From assembly GCA_003221635.1 (NCBI GenBank), contig QHSR01000068.1:1-41205 (forward strand): 41,205 nt of DNA, written 5' to 3'. Under the pieces are notes generated by a model. That model did not search any database, had not been told where the DNA came from, and was given only the letters and a program-made list of their open reading frames with translations. Positions within the stretch are counted from its first letter, which is position 1, and each line of letters begins with the position of its first letter. Shown here one piece after another: positions 31,575 through 39,886 of this stretch. The position numbers were made by a program, and so were the translations under genes. This stretch comes from Candidatus Rokuibacteriota bacterium. Lineage in GTDB: Bacteria > Methylomirabilota > Methylomirabilia > Rokubacteriales > CSP1-6.

Positions 31575-31928
31575 ATGAATCAGCGCGGCTTTGGCTACAT
31601 CGAGATCGTCATCGTGCTGGCGGTGGTGGCGGCCGCCGGTTATCTGCTCATGCAGTACTTCACCACGACGGCGAAGACGGTCGAGAGGATGCGGCAGGAC
31701 CGACCGCTCGAGCGCACGCGGCTCGCCGCCGATCAGGCCACGCTGACCGCGGTGCAAGGGCTCGTGCGGACCTATCAGGCGGAGAAAGGTCAGTACCCCC
31801 CGGACAAGGCCGCCGTGGTCGGGCTCCTCGTCTCCCCGCCCAAGTTCCAGTGCCCGGGGAACGACTTCGAGTACGATCCAGCCACGGGCGCACTCAGCCT
31901 CACGATCACCGACGATTCGCGCTGCTGA
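31575..31928 (+). CDS. Type IV pilin/pseudopilin-like protein
   Basis: The 117-residue protein begins [20 protein letters not shown]. Gly5 followed by Phe6 is a prepilin-peptidase site, and Glu10 is the conserved Glu5 of mature pilins; the following 17-20 residues form the hydrophobic helix. A helical stretch ([20 protein letters not shown]) and a short C-terminal part with GQYPP and two cysteines (Cys93, Cys117), likely a disulfide loop, resemble GspG-like minor pilins. Processing by PilD and export to an assembly system are inferred. No other pilus genes are in the window, so it may be an orphan subunit. Confidence 0.82.
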   Translation: MNQRGFGYIEIVIVLAVVAAAGYLLMQYFTTTAKTVERMRQDRPLERTRLAADQATLTAVQGLVRTYQAEKGQYPPDKAAVVGLLVSPPKFQCPGNDFEYDPATGALSLTITDDSRC

Positions 31929-32025
31929 GGCCGTGGTCCGGGCGGCGGCCGCTCGCGCCGGCGCTCGAGCTCACCCGGCGCCGGAGTCGACATGATGGCG
32001 GGAGGAATCAGCGCGGCGCTTGCGT

Positions 32026-32031
32026 TACACT
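32026..32031 (+). promoter_or_regulatory. -10 box (TACACT) of glnS
   Basis: TACACT ends eight bases before the ATG at 32039, with no ribosome site between. This is again the leaderless arrangement, here for an essential housekeeping gene. Confidence 0.45.
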
Positions 32032-32038
32032 CATCGGG

Positions 32039-33718
32039 ATGACCGACGGACCGCGCGAGAAACCCGGTAACTTCATCCGGGACATCATCGTCGAGCACAA
32101 CGCCAGCGGGCGCTTCGGCGGCAACGTGATCACGCGCTTTCCGCCCGAGCCGAACGGTTATCTGCACATCGGCCACGCCCAGGCGATCTCGATCGACTTC
32201 GGCATGGCCCAGGAGTTCGGCGGCCGCTGCCACCTGCGCTTCGACGATACCAACCCCATCAAGGAGAGCCAGGAGTACGTCGACTCGATCATCGACACCG
32301 TGCGCTGGCTGGGCTACGACTGGGGCAAGTACCTTCACTACGCGAGCGACTACTTCGAGCAGCTCTACGAGTGGGCCGTGCAGTTGATCGAGGCGGGCAA
32401 GGCCTACGTGGACGATCTCACCCCGGAGCAGATGTCCGAGTACCGTGGCACCTTGACGGAGCCCGGCCGCGAGAGCCCGTACCGCAATCGCTCCGTCGCG
32501 GAGAACCTGGACCTGTTCCGCCGCATGCGCGCGGGCGAGTTCGAGGAAGGCACGAAGACCTTGCGCGCGAAGATCGACATGGCGTCGGGCAACATCAACC
32601 TGCGCGATCCGGTCATGTACCGGATCCGGAAGGCCACGCACCATCGTACGGGCGACGCCTGGTGCATCTATCCCCTGTACGACTGGGCTCACGGCCAGTC
32701 CGATTCGATCGAGGGCGTCACACACTCGATCTGCACGCTTGAGTACGAGGATCACCGGCCGCTGTACGACTGGTACCTCGACCAGCTCGGCGTGCATCAC
32801 CCGCAGCAGATCGAGTTCGCGCGCCTGAACCTCTCGCACACCATCATGTCCAAGCGAAAGCTCCTGGAGCTCGTCCAGCAGCAGCTCGTCACCGGCTGGG
32901 ACGACCCGCGCATGCCCACGCTCGCGGGCCTGCGCCGTCGCGGCTACACGCCGGAAGCCATCCGCGACTTCGCCGAGCGCGTCGGCACCGCGAAGGCCGC
33001 GAAGGTCGTGGACATCGCGTTCCTCGAGCACTGCCTGCGCGAGGATCTCAATCGACGCGCCGAGCGACGGATGGCGGTGCTCCGGCCGCTCAAGCTCGTG
33101 CTCGAGAACTACCCGGAGGGACAGGTCGAGGAGATGGAGGCTGTCAACAACCCGGAGGACCCGGCGGCCGGCAGCCGCAAGGTGCCCTTCTCTCGCGTCC
33201 TTTATATAGAGCAGGACGACTTCCGCGACCCGGCCCCCCCGAAGTACTTCCGGCTCTCGCCCGGCGCCGAGGTGCGCCTGCGCTACGCCTACATCGTCAA
33301 ATGCACGGGCGTCGAGCGCGACGCCTCGGGGCAGGTGGTGATGGTGCGCTGCACCTACGACCCCACCTCGCGCGGCGGTGACGCCCGCGGGCGCAAGGTG
33401 AAGGGGACCATCCACTGGGTGTCGGCGTCGCATTCGGTCCCGGCCGAGGTGCGGCTCTACGATCATCTTTTCGCCGTGCCCAAGCCGGAGGACGCGGACG
33501 ACTGGCGGAGCGTGCTCAACCCGCATTCGCTCGAAATCGTGCGCGACGCCCGCCTCGAGCCGGCGCTGGCGGGCGCCGACCGGGGCTCGCGTTTCCAGTT
33601 CGAGCGCCAGGGCTACTTCTGCGTGGACGTGCGGGATTCGGCACCGGCGCGGCTGGTGTTCAATCGCACGGTCGGGCTGCGCGACACGTGGGCGAAGATC
33701 GAGAAGGGAGCTGGATAG
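32039..33718 (+). CDS. glnS: Glutaminyl-tRNA synthetase
   Basis: The 559-residue protein is a class I synthetase: [20 protein letters not shown] with the HIGH motif (43-46), [38 protein letters not shown] and the KMSKS-equivalent HTIMSKRKL. The C-terminal half holds the two beta-barrel anticodon-binding domains ([31 protein letters not shown]), found in GlnRS. The residue pattern fits GlnRS rather than a nondiscriminating GluRS. The cell therefore charges glutamine directly on tRNA. The ATG at 32039 is favoured because TACACT lies just upstream. It is followed by the fabF-acp-lpxD group after 59 bases. Confidence 0.95.
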   Translation: MTDGPREKPGNFIRDIIVEHNASGRFGGNVITRFPPEPNGYLHIGHAQAISIDFGMAQEFGGRCHLRFDDTNPIKESQEYVDSIIDTVRWLGYDWGKYLHYASDYFEQLYEWAVQLIEAGKAYVDDLTPEQMSEYRGTLTEPGRESPYRNRSVAENLDLFRRMRAGEFEEGTKTLRAKIDMASGNINLRDPVMYRIRKATHHRTGDAWCIYPLYDWAHGQSDSIEGVTHSICTLEYEDHRPLYDWYLDQLGVHHPQQIEFARLNLSHTIMSKRKLLELVQQQLVTGWDDPRMPTLAGLRRRGYTPEAIRDFAERVGTAKAAKVVDIAFLEHCLREDLNRRAERRMAVLRPLKLVLENYPEGQVEEMEAVNNPEDPAAGSRKVPFSRVLYIEQDDFRDPAPPKYFRLSPGAEVRLRYAYIVKCTGVERDASGQVVMVRCTYDPTSRGGDARGRKVKGTIHWVSASHSVPAEVRLYDHLFAVPKPEDADDWRSVLNPHSLEIVRDARLEPALAGADRGSRFQFERQGYFCVDVRDSAPARLVFNRTVGLRDTWAKIEKGAG

Positions 33719-33777
33719 CAGATGGTTGATGCCTCCTCACGCTTCGAGGTAAAACAAGGGCGCCACTGGACGGGTTC

Positions 33778-35031
33778 ATGAAAAAGCGAGTCGTCATCAC
33801 CGGCCTCGGCGTGGTCTCGCCGATCGGGGTCGGCGTCGGTGAGTTCTGGAAGGCCGCGCTGGCGGGAAGCTCCGGGATCAGCGCGGTCGCCCCATTCGAC
33901 ACATTGCCGATGGACGCCTTCCGTTCCCGAGTGGTGGGCCGGGTTCGAGACTTCAATCCCGCGGCACACTTAGACTCAGGACAGGCCGATCGGCTGGACC
34001 GCTACGCTCAGTTCGGGCTGGTGGCGGCCAAGGAGGCGATTACCGACGCGGGGCTGCGGATGGACCAGGAAGCTCCCTACCGCGTCGGGGTGATCGTCGG
34101 GGCGGGCATGGGCGCGATGACCATGGGTGAGCGCGAGCTCACCAGGCTCTATCTGGACCTGAAGCCGAACCGGGTGCCCCCCAGTTTCATTCCCGCCATC
34201 ACGATGAACTCCGTCTCGGGGCTGATCGCCCTCGCGCACGGCGCGAAGGGTCCGAACTATACGATCTCCACCGCCTGCTCATCGAGCGCCCACGCGATCG
34301 GCCAGGCCCTGGTCTCCATCCGGACCGCGCAAGCCGACGTGGTGATCGTCGTGGGGGCCGACGCGAGCATCACCCCGCTGGTCCTCGCGGGCTTCGGCTC
34401 ACTCCGCGCGCTATCGACACGCTATAACGACGACCCGGGACGGGCGTCCCGGCCGTTCGATCGGGGACGCGATGGATTCGTGCTGGGCGAGGGCGCCGGC
34501 GCCTTGATCCTGGAGTCGCTCGCCCACGCCCGGAAGCGTCGCGCGCGGATCTATGTCGAGGTCGCCGGATACGCCGCCACGAGCGAAGCCTACAACATGG
34601 TGATTCCGCGCGAGGACGGGGCGGAGATGGCCGCCACGATGTCCATGGCGCTTCGGGACGCGCGGACCACGCCCGCCCAGGTGGACTACGTGAACGCCCA
34701 TGCGACCTCCACGATCCGCGGGGACGAGGTCGAAATCCGAGGGATCCGACGCCTCTTGAAGGCGCGGGCGAGCAAGGTGCTGATCAGCGCCACGAAGTCC
34801 ATCATTGGCCACACCCTGGGTGCCGCGGGTAGCATCGGGGCGGTCGCGACGGCGATGGCCATTCAGAGCGGCCTGGTCCACCCCACGATCAACTACGAGG
34901 ATCCCGATCCCGAGTGCCAGCTTCCGGGCATCGCCGGCAAGCCCCAGGAGCGCCGCATCAAGGTTGCCCTAGTCAACGCGTTCGGGTTCGGCAGCAACAA
35001 CTCCTCGCTCGTGCTGAAGCGGTACGACTAA
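33778..35031 (+). CDS. fabF: 3-oxoacyl-[ACP] synthase II
   Basis: The 417-residue thiolase-fold condensing enzyme starts MKKRVVITGLGVVSPIGVGV. The triad is complete: Cys167 in ISTACSSSAHAIG, His308 in VNAHATSTIRGDEVE and His345 in SIIGHTLGAAGS, with Lys340 in SATKS. The family loop is usually NAHGTST; Ala replaces Gly here. It elongates acyl-ACP by two carbons. An acyl carrier protein gene and lpxD follow directly, suggesting a dedicated supply of acyl chains for lipid A. No strong ribosome site precedes the ATG. Confidence 0.94.
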   Translation: MKKRVVITGLGVVSPIGVGVGEFWKAALAGSSGISAVAPFDTLPMDAFRSRVVGRVRDFNPAAHLDSGQADRLDRYAQFGLVAAKEAITDAGLRMDQEAPYRVGVIVGAGMGAMTMGERELTRLYLDLKPNRVPPSFIPAITMNSVSGLIALAHGAKGPNYTISTACSSSAHAIGQALVSIRTAQADVVIVVGADASITPLVLAGFGSLRALSTRYNDDPGRASRPFDRGRDGFVLGEGAGALILESLAHARKRRARIYVEVAGYAATSEAYNMVIPREDGAEMAATMSMALRDARTTPAQVDYVNAHATSTIRGDEVEIRGIRRLLKARASKVLISATKSIIGHTLGAAGSIGAVATAMAIQSGLVHPTINYEDPDPECQLPGIAGKPQERRIKVALVNAFGFGSNNSSLVLKRYD

Positions 35032-35052
35032 CCGAGAAAGGGCAGCCACCGT

Positions 35053-35436
35053 ATGACGGCCAACAACGCGATTGCGGAGCGACTTCGCGCCACGCTGGCG
35101 AAGGAGCTGAAGCAGGACGTCAAGTCGATCACCCCCGAGCACACGCTGCGAGGCGACCTGGGGTTGAACTCTCTGGATGCGATCGAGCTGATGTTCAGGA
35201 TCGAGGAGGAATTCGATCTATCCATTCCCGACGACGACATACAAGGGCTGGTCAAGGTCGGGGACGTGATCGACTACCTGGAACGGCGATTGACCCCTGC
35301 GGCCGCGACGGCGCACGCGATCCCGGCGGCCACGGCGCCGCGCCCGAGCCCGGCGGCCACAACGACGCGCCCGCCGTCGGCGGCGAAGGCTCCCGCCAAG
35401 AAGGCCAAAGCAAAAGCATCGCGCCGTCATGCCTGA
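35053..35436 (+). CDS. Acyl carrier protein with basic Ala/Pro/Lys-rich tail
   Basis: Residues 1-80 form an ACP: helix [15 protein letters not shown], the loop [17 protein letters not shown] with Ser40 as the phosphopantetheine site (Asn instead of the usual Asp before it), and helices with [16 protein letters not shown] and [12 protein letters not shown]. Residues 81-127 are an added tail of Ala, Thr, Pro and Lys ending in [12 protein letters not shown]. Typical ACPs end near residue 80. It lies 21 bases after fabF and overlaps lpxD by eight bases, so the three genes form one unit. A role in lipid A acyl transfer is inferred from this setting. Confidence 0.9.
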   Translation: MTANNAIAERLRATLAKELKQDVKSITPEHTLRGDLGLNSLDAIELMFRIEEEFDLSIPDDDIQGLVKVGDVIDYLERRLTPAAATAHAIPAATAPRPSPAATTTRPPSAAKAPAKKAKAKASRRHA

Positions 35437-36511
35437 GGGTTCTCGCCTTGTGCGACTGGGCGAGATACAACAGGTCATCGGAGGCGACCTCGTCGGATCG
35501 GGCGAGGAGATCGTTTCGGGGGTGTCGAGCCTGGAGGAGGCCGGTCCGCGGGAGCTGGCGTTTGTCACGGCCGACCGCTACATTCCCGCGGCCCTCAAGT
35601 CCAAGGCCGGGGCCTTCGTCACCCACCGTCCTCTCCGGGAGCTGAAGCGGCCCCACGTCGTCGTGCCGCACCCCGCCCACGCCATCGTGACCGTGATCCA
35701 TCGGTTTTTCACGGCCCCGTTCAAGCCCCGCGGGATCGCCGAGCAGGTCGTTCGCGGTGCCGACGTCCGGATCGGTCCGGACCCATCTATCTGGCCCTTC
35801 GTCACCCTCGGCGACCGGGTCACCCTGGGTGCGAGGGTGACGCTCTACCCCGGTGTGTTCATCGGCGATGATGTCACGGTCGGCGATGACACCGTGCTCT
35901 CCCCCAACGTGACGGTCCTCGACCGCTGCCAGGTCGGGAGCCGCGTACGCGTTCACAGCGGGAGCGTGATCGGGAGCGACGGGTTCGGCTATGTCCAGCA
36001 CGACGGGCGCCATCACCGGGTGCCGCAGCTGGGCATCGTGGTCATCGAGGACGACGTGGAGCTGGGCGCCAACGTGACCGTCGATCGCGCCACGTTCGGC
36101 CGGACCGTCGTCAAGCGCGGCGCGAAGGTCGACAACCTCGTGCAGATCGCCCATAACGTCACGGTTGGAGAGGACAGCATCCTCGTGGCGCAGTCCGGGA
36201 TCGCCGGTAGCTCGTCCCTGGGGCACCACGTGGTGATGGGAGGACAGGCGGGCATCGGCGATCACCTGACGATCGGCGATATGACCATGATCGCGGCGCG
36301 GTCCGGGGTGAGCCGCCACACCGAGGCCGGCCAGATCGTCTCCGGCAATCCGGCGATTCCGCATACGGTTGCGCTGAGGGCTTACAGCGTCATCCCCCAC
36401 CTCCCCGAGCTTCGCCAGCAGGTTCGCGACCTCGAGCGGCGCGTCCGCGCCCTCGAGTCGGCGCCGCAGGCGCCGCGGCACAAGGGCAAAGGCAGGAATC
36501 GCGCGGGCTGA
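35429..36511 (+). CDS. lpxD: UDP-3-O-(3-hydroxyacyl)glucosamine N-acyltransferase
   Basis: The 360-residue protein has the LpxD N-terminal domain ([33 protein letters not shown]) and a left-handed beta-helix of hexapeptide repeats from about residue 105 ([18 protein letters not shown] and onward). [20 protein letters not shown] binds the sugar nucleotide, and His242 in [11 protein letters not shown] is the catalytic base. A C-terminal helix ([19 protein letters not shown]) and a basic tail follow. It transfers the second acyl chain onto the lipid A precursor. The ATG at 35429 overlaps the ACP stop. It is the best evidence in the window for an outer membrane. Confidence 0.95.
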   Translation: MPEGSRLVRLGEIQQVIGGDLVGSGEEIVSGVSSLEEAGPRELAFVTADRYIPAALKSKAGAFVTHRPLRELKRPHVVVPHPAHAIVTVIHRFFTAPFKPRGIAEQVVRGADVRIGPDPSIWPFVTLGDRVTLGARVTLYPGVFIGDDVTVGDDTVLSPNVTVLDRCQVGSRVRVHSGSVIGSDGFGYVQHDGRHHRVPQLGIVVIEDDVELGANVTVDRATFGRTVVKRGAKVDNLVQIAHNVTVGEDSILVAQSGIAGSSSLGHHVVMGGQAGIGDHLTIGDMTMIAARSGVSRHTEAGQIVSGNPAIPHTVALRAYSVIPHLPELRQQVRDLERRVRALESAPQAPRHKGKGRNRAG

Positions 36512-36524
36512 CGTGCCGGGACCG

Positions 36525-37439
36525 CTACGCCACCTCCAGCGGGCGCGCCACCATGATGCCGGTATGCGTGGACACGCCCGCGAGGTACGTCGCCAGATCC
36601 TCGTCGAGCGTGACCGCTTTCCGGGTCGTCGACGCGTGTAGCAGCCTCAGAGCTCCGTTCGCGTCCCGGTAGCACAGCCCCGCGTGCGCGCAATCCAGGC
36701 CGTCGATCGTCGTGGTGATGCCGACGATATCCCCCGTCATCAGGAGCGGTCGAGCCGCCCCGACCTTCTCCTTCGGCAGATAGTGCATCTCGCGCGCATT
36801 GATGTCGGCCTCCGCGCGCCTGATCTTCTGAACCAGGTCCGGATTGGCCTTGAGCTGGCGATACGCGTTGGGATGCGCGCTCATGAAGCTGACGCGCCTG
36901 GTGACGCGCGCCGCGCCCGGAAGGTCGCGGGTGATCAGGCGGACCACGCGCTTGTCTTCGTTGTCGACGAACCAGTCGCTCATGTAGTGGAGCCGCGACG
37001 CGTAGTCGGTCAGCTGGCCGCGCCGGTATCGGGTCACGGTGACTTCGGCCAGCAGCGCCTCCGGCGTGCGCCCGCCCCGTCTGAGCATTCGCGCGAAGGC
37101 GAGCGCGCTCTCGAAAAACGTGACGCAGTCGAGCCCGCGGAAGTTGACCGAGCACACCTCGCGATCCTCGTAGAGCTCGAGCGTGCCGTCGACGTAGGGC
37201 GTGTCGCGGAGTGCCATGCCGACGGCGCCGATCCGCTCGCCGATCGGCCGGTCGGCCCACGCGTGCTCGCGCGCTTGCGTCACGAGCCGCGCGAACGTCT
37301 CCTGGCCCGTGACGACGCTCGAGTCGCCCTCACGCCCGGATCCGCCCTCCGGACGCGCGATCGCGAGCACCCCGGCGCCGAGGAGCGCCCTCGACGCGAG
37401 CGTGAGGAGCGCTCGCCGGCCCGGCGTCGCGTCATTCAT
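36525..37439 (-). CDS. DUF1460 family cysteine peptidase/amidase-like protein (cell-wall related)
   Basis: The 304-residue protein has a twin-arginine-like N-terminus (GRRALLTLASRALLGAGVLA), suggesting export. Cys105 in FRGLDCVTFFESALAFAR is the likely nucleophile; a later TIDGLDCAHAGLCYRD and LRLLHAST supply the partner His of the NlpC/P60-like fold. HYMSDWFVDNEDKRVVR is characteristic of DUF1460, whose studied members cut muropeptide bonds between alanine and muramic acid or D-Glu-diaminopimelate. It follows nagZ by 21 bases on the same strand, so the two probably work together on peptidoglycan fragments. Confidence 0.88.
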   Translation of the reverse strand: MNDATPGRRALLTLASRALLGAGVLAIARPEGGSGREGDSSVVTGQETFARLVTQAREHAWADRPIGERIGAVGMALRDTPYVDGTLELYEDREVCSVNFRGLDCVTFFESALAFARMLRRGGRTPEALLAEVTVTRYRRGQLTDYASRLHYMSDWFVDNEDKRVVRLITRDLPGAARVTRRVSFMSAHPNAYRQLKANPDLVQKIRRAEADINAREMHYLPKEKVGAARPLLMTGDIVGITTTIDGLDCAHAGLCYRDANGALRLLHASTTRKAVTLDEDLATYLAGVSTHTGIMVARPLEVA

Positions 37440-37460
37440 GGCATCTGTAGCATCGCACGG

Positions 37461-38516
37461 TCAGGCCCGCGCGGCCGCGCGCCGAGCCACTTCCTCGGCA
37501 AGGGCTCGATGTTCGGCGCAGCCGATCACCGCCACGTCGGGACGGGGTCCGGCGGTGTCGATGAGTCGGCGGACCGCCTGGCGGCGCCGAACCGCCGGAG
37601 CGAGGTCGAGGGCGCCCCGGTCGATGTCCTGACCGATCGCCGCCAGCGTGTCGCTTCGAGCGTCGGCCCGCCGGCAGACGAGCGCGAGATCGCCGCCGGC
37701 GCTCAGGAACCGTCGCGCCGCGCCGGCGACACCCCAGGTGCCGGCGACGGCGGCCATCTCGAGGTCGTCGCTCAGGACGAGGCCGGAGAAGCCGAGGCGC
37801 CGCCGGAGCAGGCGGCCGATGACCTCGGGCGAGAGCGACGCGGGGAGCTCGGGGTCGAGCGCAGGGTATCGCACATGGGCGACCAGCACGGCCGGGCAGC
37901 CGGCTCCGAGCGCCGCCCGGAACGGGACGAGGTCCCCGCGCGTCAGGTCGTCCATGGTGGCGCCGATCTCCGGCAGCTCCTGATGCGAGTCGACCGACGC
38001 GCGTCCGTGGCCGGGGAAGTGCTTGGCGACGGGCAGGAGCCCCTCGCCGAGCATCGCCTCGACGGACGCGACGCCGCACCCGGAGACGACGTCCGGAGCC
38101 GTCGCGAATGCGCGGTCGCCGATCACCGTGCTCGCCGGATTGACCAGGCAGTCGAGCACCGGCGCGAGCCCGGAGTCGAACCCGGCGGCACGCAGCTCGC
38201 GGGCCATGGCTCGTGCTACCGCCGCCGCCAGGCGCAGGTCGCCGGCGCGTCCAACCGTTGCCGGAGGCGGAAAGCGGGTGAACGGAGGGGGCAGGCGGTG
38301 AACCCGTCCACCCTCGTGATCGACCATGACGAGCACGTCGGGGCCGAGTCGTCGCGCCGCCGCCGTGAGCGCCAGCACGGTCTCGAGGCTCGGGCAGTTG
38401 CGCGCGAACAGGATGACGCCCCCGAGCCCGGACTGCTCGGCCAGCGCGACGAGGTCGTCGGGAATCGCCGTCCCCTCGAAGCCGGCGGCCAGCGCGTGGC
38501 CGGGCCCGATCTTCAT
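37461..38516 (-). CDS. nagZ: Beta-N-acetylhexosaminidase, GH3 family
   Basis: The 351-residue protein carries the GH3 NagZ pattern: VMVDHEGGRVHRL at 63-75, KHFPGHGRASVDSHQELP at 165-182 with the Asp176-x-His178 acid/base pair, and nucleophile Asp250 in LVLSDDLEM. It removes GlcNAc from muropeptides during peptidoglycan recycling in the cytoplasm. The length is typical. A TAGGAT box lies six bases before the ATG, without a ribosome site. It leads a two-gene unit with the DUF1460 protein. Confidence 0.94.
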   Translation of the reverse strand: MKIGPGHALAAGFEGTAIPDDLVALAEQSGLGGVILFARNCPSLETVLALTAAARRLGPDVLVMVDHEGGRVHRLPPPFTRFPPPATVGRAGDLRLAAAVARAMARELRAAGFDSGLAPVLDCLVNPASTVIGDRAFATAPDVVSGCGVASVEAMLGEGLLPVAKHFPGHGRASVDSHQELPEIGATMDDLTRGDLVPFRAALGAGCPAVLVAHVRYPALDPELPASLSPEVIGRLLRRRLGFSGLVLSDDLEMAAVAGTWGVAGAARRFLSAGGDLALVCRRADARSDTLAAIGQDIDRGALDLAPAVRRRQAVRRLIDTAGPRPDVAVIGCAEHRALAEEVARRAAARA

Positions 38517-38522
38517 ACTGCG

Positions 38523-38528
38523 ATCCTA
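38523..38528 (-). promoter_or_regulatory. -10 box (TAGGAT), leaderless start of nagZ
   Basis: TAGGAT on the minus strand lies six bases before the nagZ ATG at 38516, with no Shine-Dalgarno sequence. The intergenic space of 89 bases is shared with the divergent RidA gene. Confidence 0.5.
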
Positions 38529-38568
38529 CGGCACGGGTCTTCCTATAGAAAACTCGCGGCGAAGGGGC

Positions 38569-38574
38569 TATTCT
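38569..38574 (+). promoter_or_regulatory. Possible -10 box (TATTCT) of the triple RidA gene
   Basis: TATTCT would start transcription near 38581. GAGGGGAGAG at 38591-38600 then serves as ribosome site for GTG 38606. No clear -35 box was seen. Confidence 0.35.
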
Positions 38575-38605
38575 CACGGCTCGTCAGCTCGAGGGGAGAG
38601 CGTAC

Positions 38606-39853
38606 GTGCCCAGGGTGAACATCTCCGTCCCCGACATCCCGAGGCCGCTGGCCAACTACACTGCGGCGGCCCGCGCCGGCAGTCTCGTCTTTGCGGCCGG
38701 ACAGCTCGCGAGCGACTTCAAAGGAGGCGTCGCCGCCGAGGCGCGTCTCGATCCCGCGTTTCCGTATTACGGCTCGGCGATCAAGAAGCAGACGCGCTAT
38801 GTCCTGGAAAACCTCGCGCAGACATTCAAGGCGGCGGGCACGTCGCTGAGCCACGTGGTGAAGGCGCAGGTGTTCCAGACGGATCTCGCGAACTTCAGCG
38901 GCTTCGACGAGGTCTGGAAGGAATTCTTCCCGGCACCGCCACCGCGGACGACGATCGGCACGACCGGGCTCCTCGTCCCCGGTACCCTGGTCGAGATCGA
39001 CCTGATCGCCACCATGCCCACGGCCGCCGGCCGCGCGGTCCAGTCGGACACCCCGCGGCCTCTGGCGAATTACTCGGAGGCGGTCGTGGTGGGCGATCTC
39101 GTCTTCGCCGCCGGTCAGCTCGCCAGCGACTTCAAGACGGGCGTGCCACGCGAGGCGCGCGTGGATCTGGCGTTCCCCTACTACGGCTCGGACATCAAGC
39201 GTCAGACGCGGTACGTGCTCGAGAACCTCGCGCGGACGTTCAAGGCCGCCGGCACGTCGCTGGACCGCGTGGTGAAGGCGCAGGTCTTCCACACCGATCT
39301 GAGCAACTTCTTCGCCTTCGACGAGGTCTGGCGAGAGTTCTTCCCCACGCCGCCCCCGCGCACGACGGTCGGCACGACCGGCCTGCTCGTGAAGGACACG
39401 CTGGTGGAGATCGACCTGATCGCGGCGCTGCCCTCGGCCCGAGTAGAGCAGATCGCGGTGCCCGACATTCCGAAGCCGCTGGCGCACTACACGCCCGCGA
39501 CGCGGGTAGGGGAGCTCGTGTTCGCCGCCGGGCAGATCGCCAGCGACTACGCGACCGGCGTGCCCCGAGGGGTCCGCGTCGACCCGGCGTTCCCCTACTA
39601 CGGCTCGGACATCAAGCGCCAGACGCGCTACGTGCTCGAGAATCTGGCGAAGACTCTCACCGCGGCCGGCACCTCGCTGGACCACGTGGTCAAGGCGCAG
39701 GTATTCCACACGGATCTCGCGAACTTCGCCGGCTTCGACGAGGTGTGGAAGGAGTTTTTCGCCGCGCCGCCGCCGCGGACCACCGTGGGCACGACCGGTC
39801 TCCTGGTGCCGGGCACCCTGGTCGAGATCGACCTGATCGCGGCCATGCCCTGA
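38606..39853 (+). CDS. Triple-domain RidA (YjgF/YER057c/UK114) protein
   Basis: The 415-residue chain consists of three RidA domains: residues about 8-138, 149-276 and 285-415. Each repeats the same blocks: LVFAAGQLASDF, FPYYGSxIKxQTRYVLENLA, AAGTSLxxVVKAQVFxTDL, FxxFDEVWxEFF and PPPRTTxGTTGLL ending in VEIDLIA. The Arg before TTxGTTG (Arg114, Arg252, Arg391) corresponds to the conserved catalytic Arg of RidA, and the Glu in VEIDL is kept too. Normal RidA is a single domain of about 130 residues that forms a trimer with sites between subunits and removes reactive enamines/imines made by PLP enzymes. This chain would fold as a covalent trimer. Start GTG 38606 follows GAGGGGAGAG. Confidence 0.93.
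   Translation: MPRVNISVPDIPRPLANYTAAARAGSLVFAAGQLASDFKGGVAAEARLDPAFPYYGSAIKKQTRYVLENLAQTFKAAGTSLSHVVKAQVFQTDLANFSGFDEVWKEFFPAPPPRTTIGTTGLLVPGTLVEIDLIATMPTAAGRAVQSDTPRPLANYSEAVVVGDLVFAAGQLASDFKTGVPREARVDLAFPYYGSDIKRQTRYVLENLARTFKAAGTSLDRVVKAQVFHTDLSNFFAFDEVWREFFPTPPPRTTVGTTGLLVKDTLVEIDLIAALPSARVEQIAVPDIPKPLAHYTPATRVGELVFAAGQIASDYATGVPRGVRVDPAFPYYGSDIKRQTRYVLENLAKTLTAAGTSLDHVVKAQVFHTDLANFAGFDEVWKEFFAAPPPRTTVGTTGLLVPGTLVEIDLIAAMP
38627..39850 (+). repeat. Three tandem RidA-coding repeats
   Basis: The coding repeats lie at about 38627-39019, 39050-39433 and 39458-39850, each 380-395 bases, joined by linkers of about 25-30 bases. Protein identity among the copies is high across nearly the whole length, while third codon positions differ often. 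This points to an old internal triplication kept by selection rather than a recent assembly duplicate. Confidence 0.85.
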
Positions 39854-39886
39854 GCGGGCGGGCGGCACGCTCGCGGCCCGAGCCCG

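Noticed and set aside
32039-33718. A nondiscriminating glutamyl-tRNA synthetase
   Set aside because: The C-terminal beta-barrel anticodon domains and the [10 protein letters not shown] form of the first motif are those of GlnRS.
38627-39850. The three RidA repeats as an assembly artefact or CRISPR-like array
   Set aside because: The copies differ throughout at third positions and at several residues, have different linkers and stay in one frame, which fits an old internal triplication.
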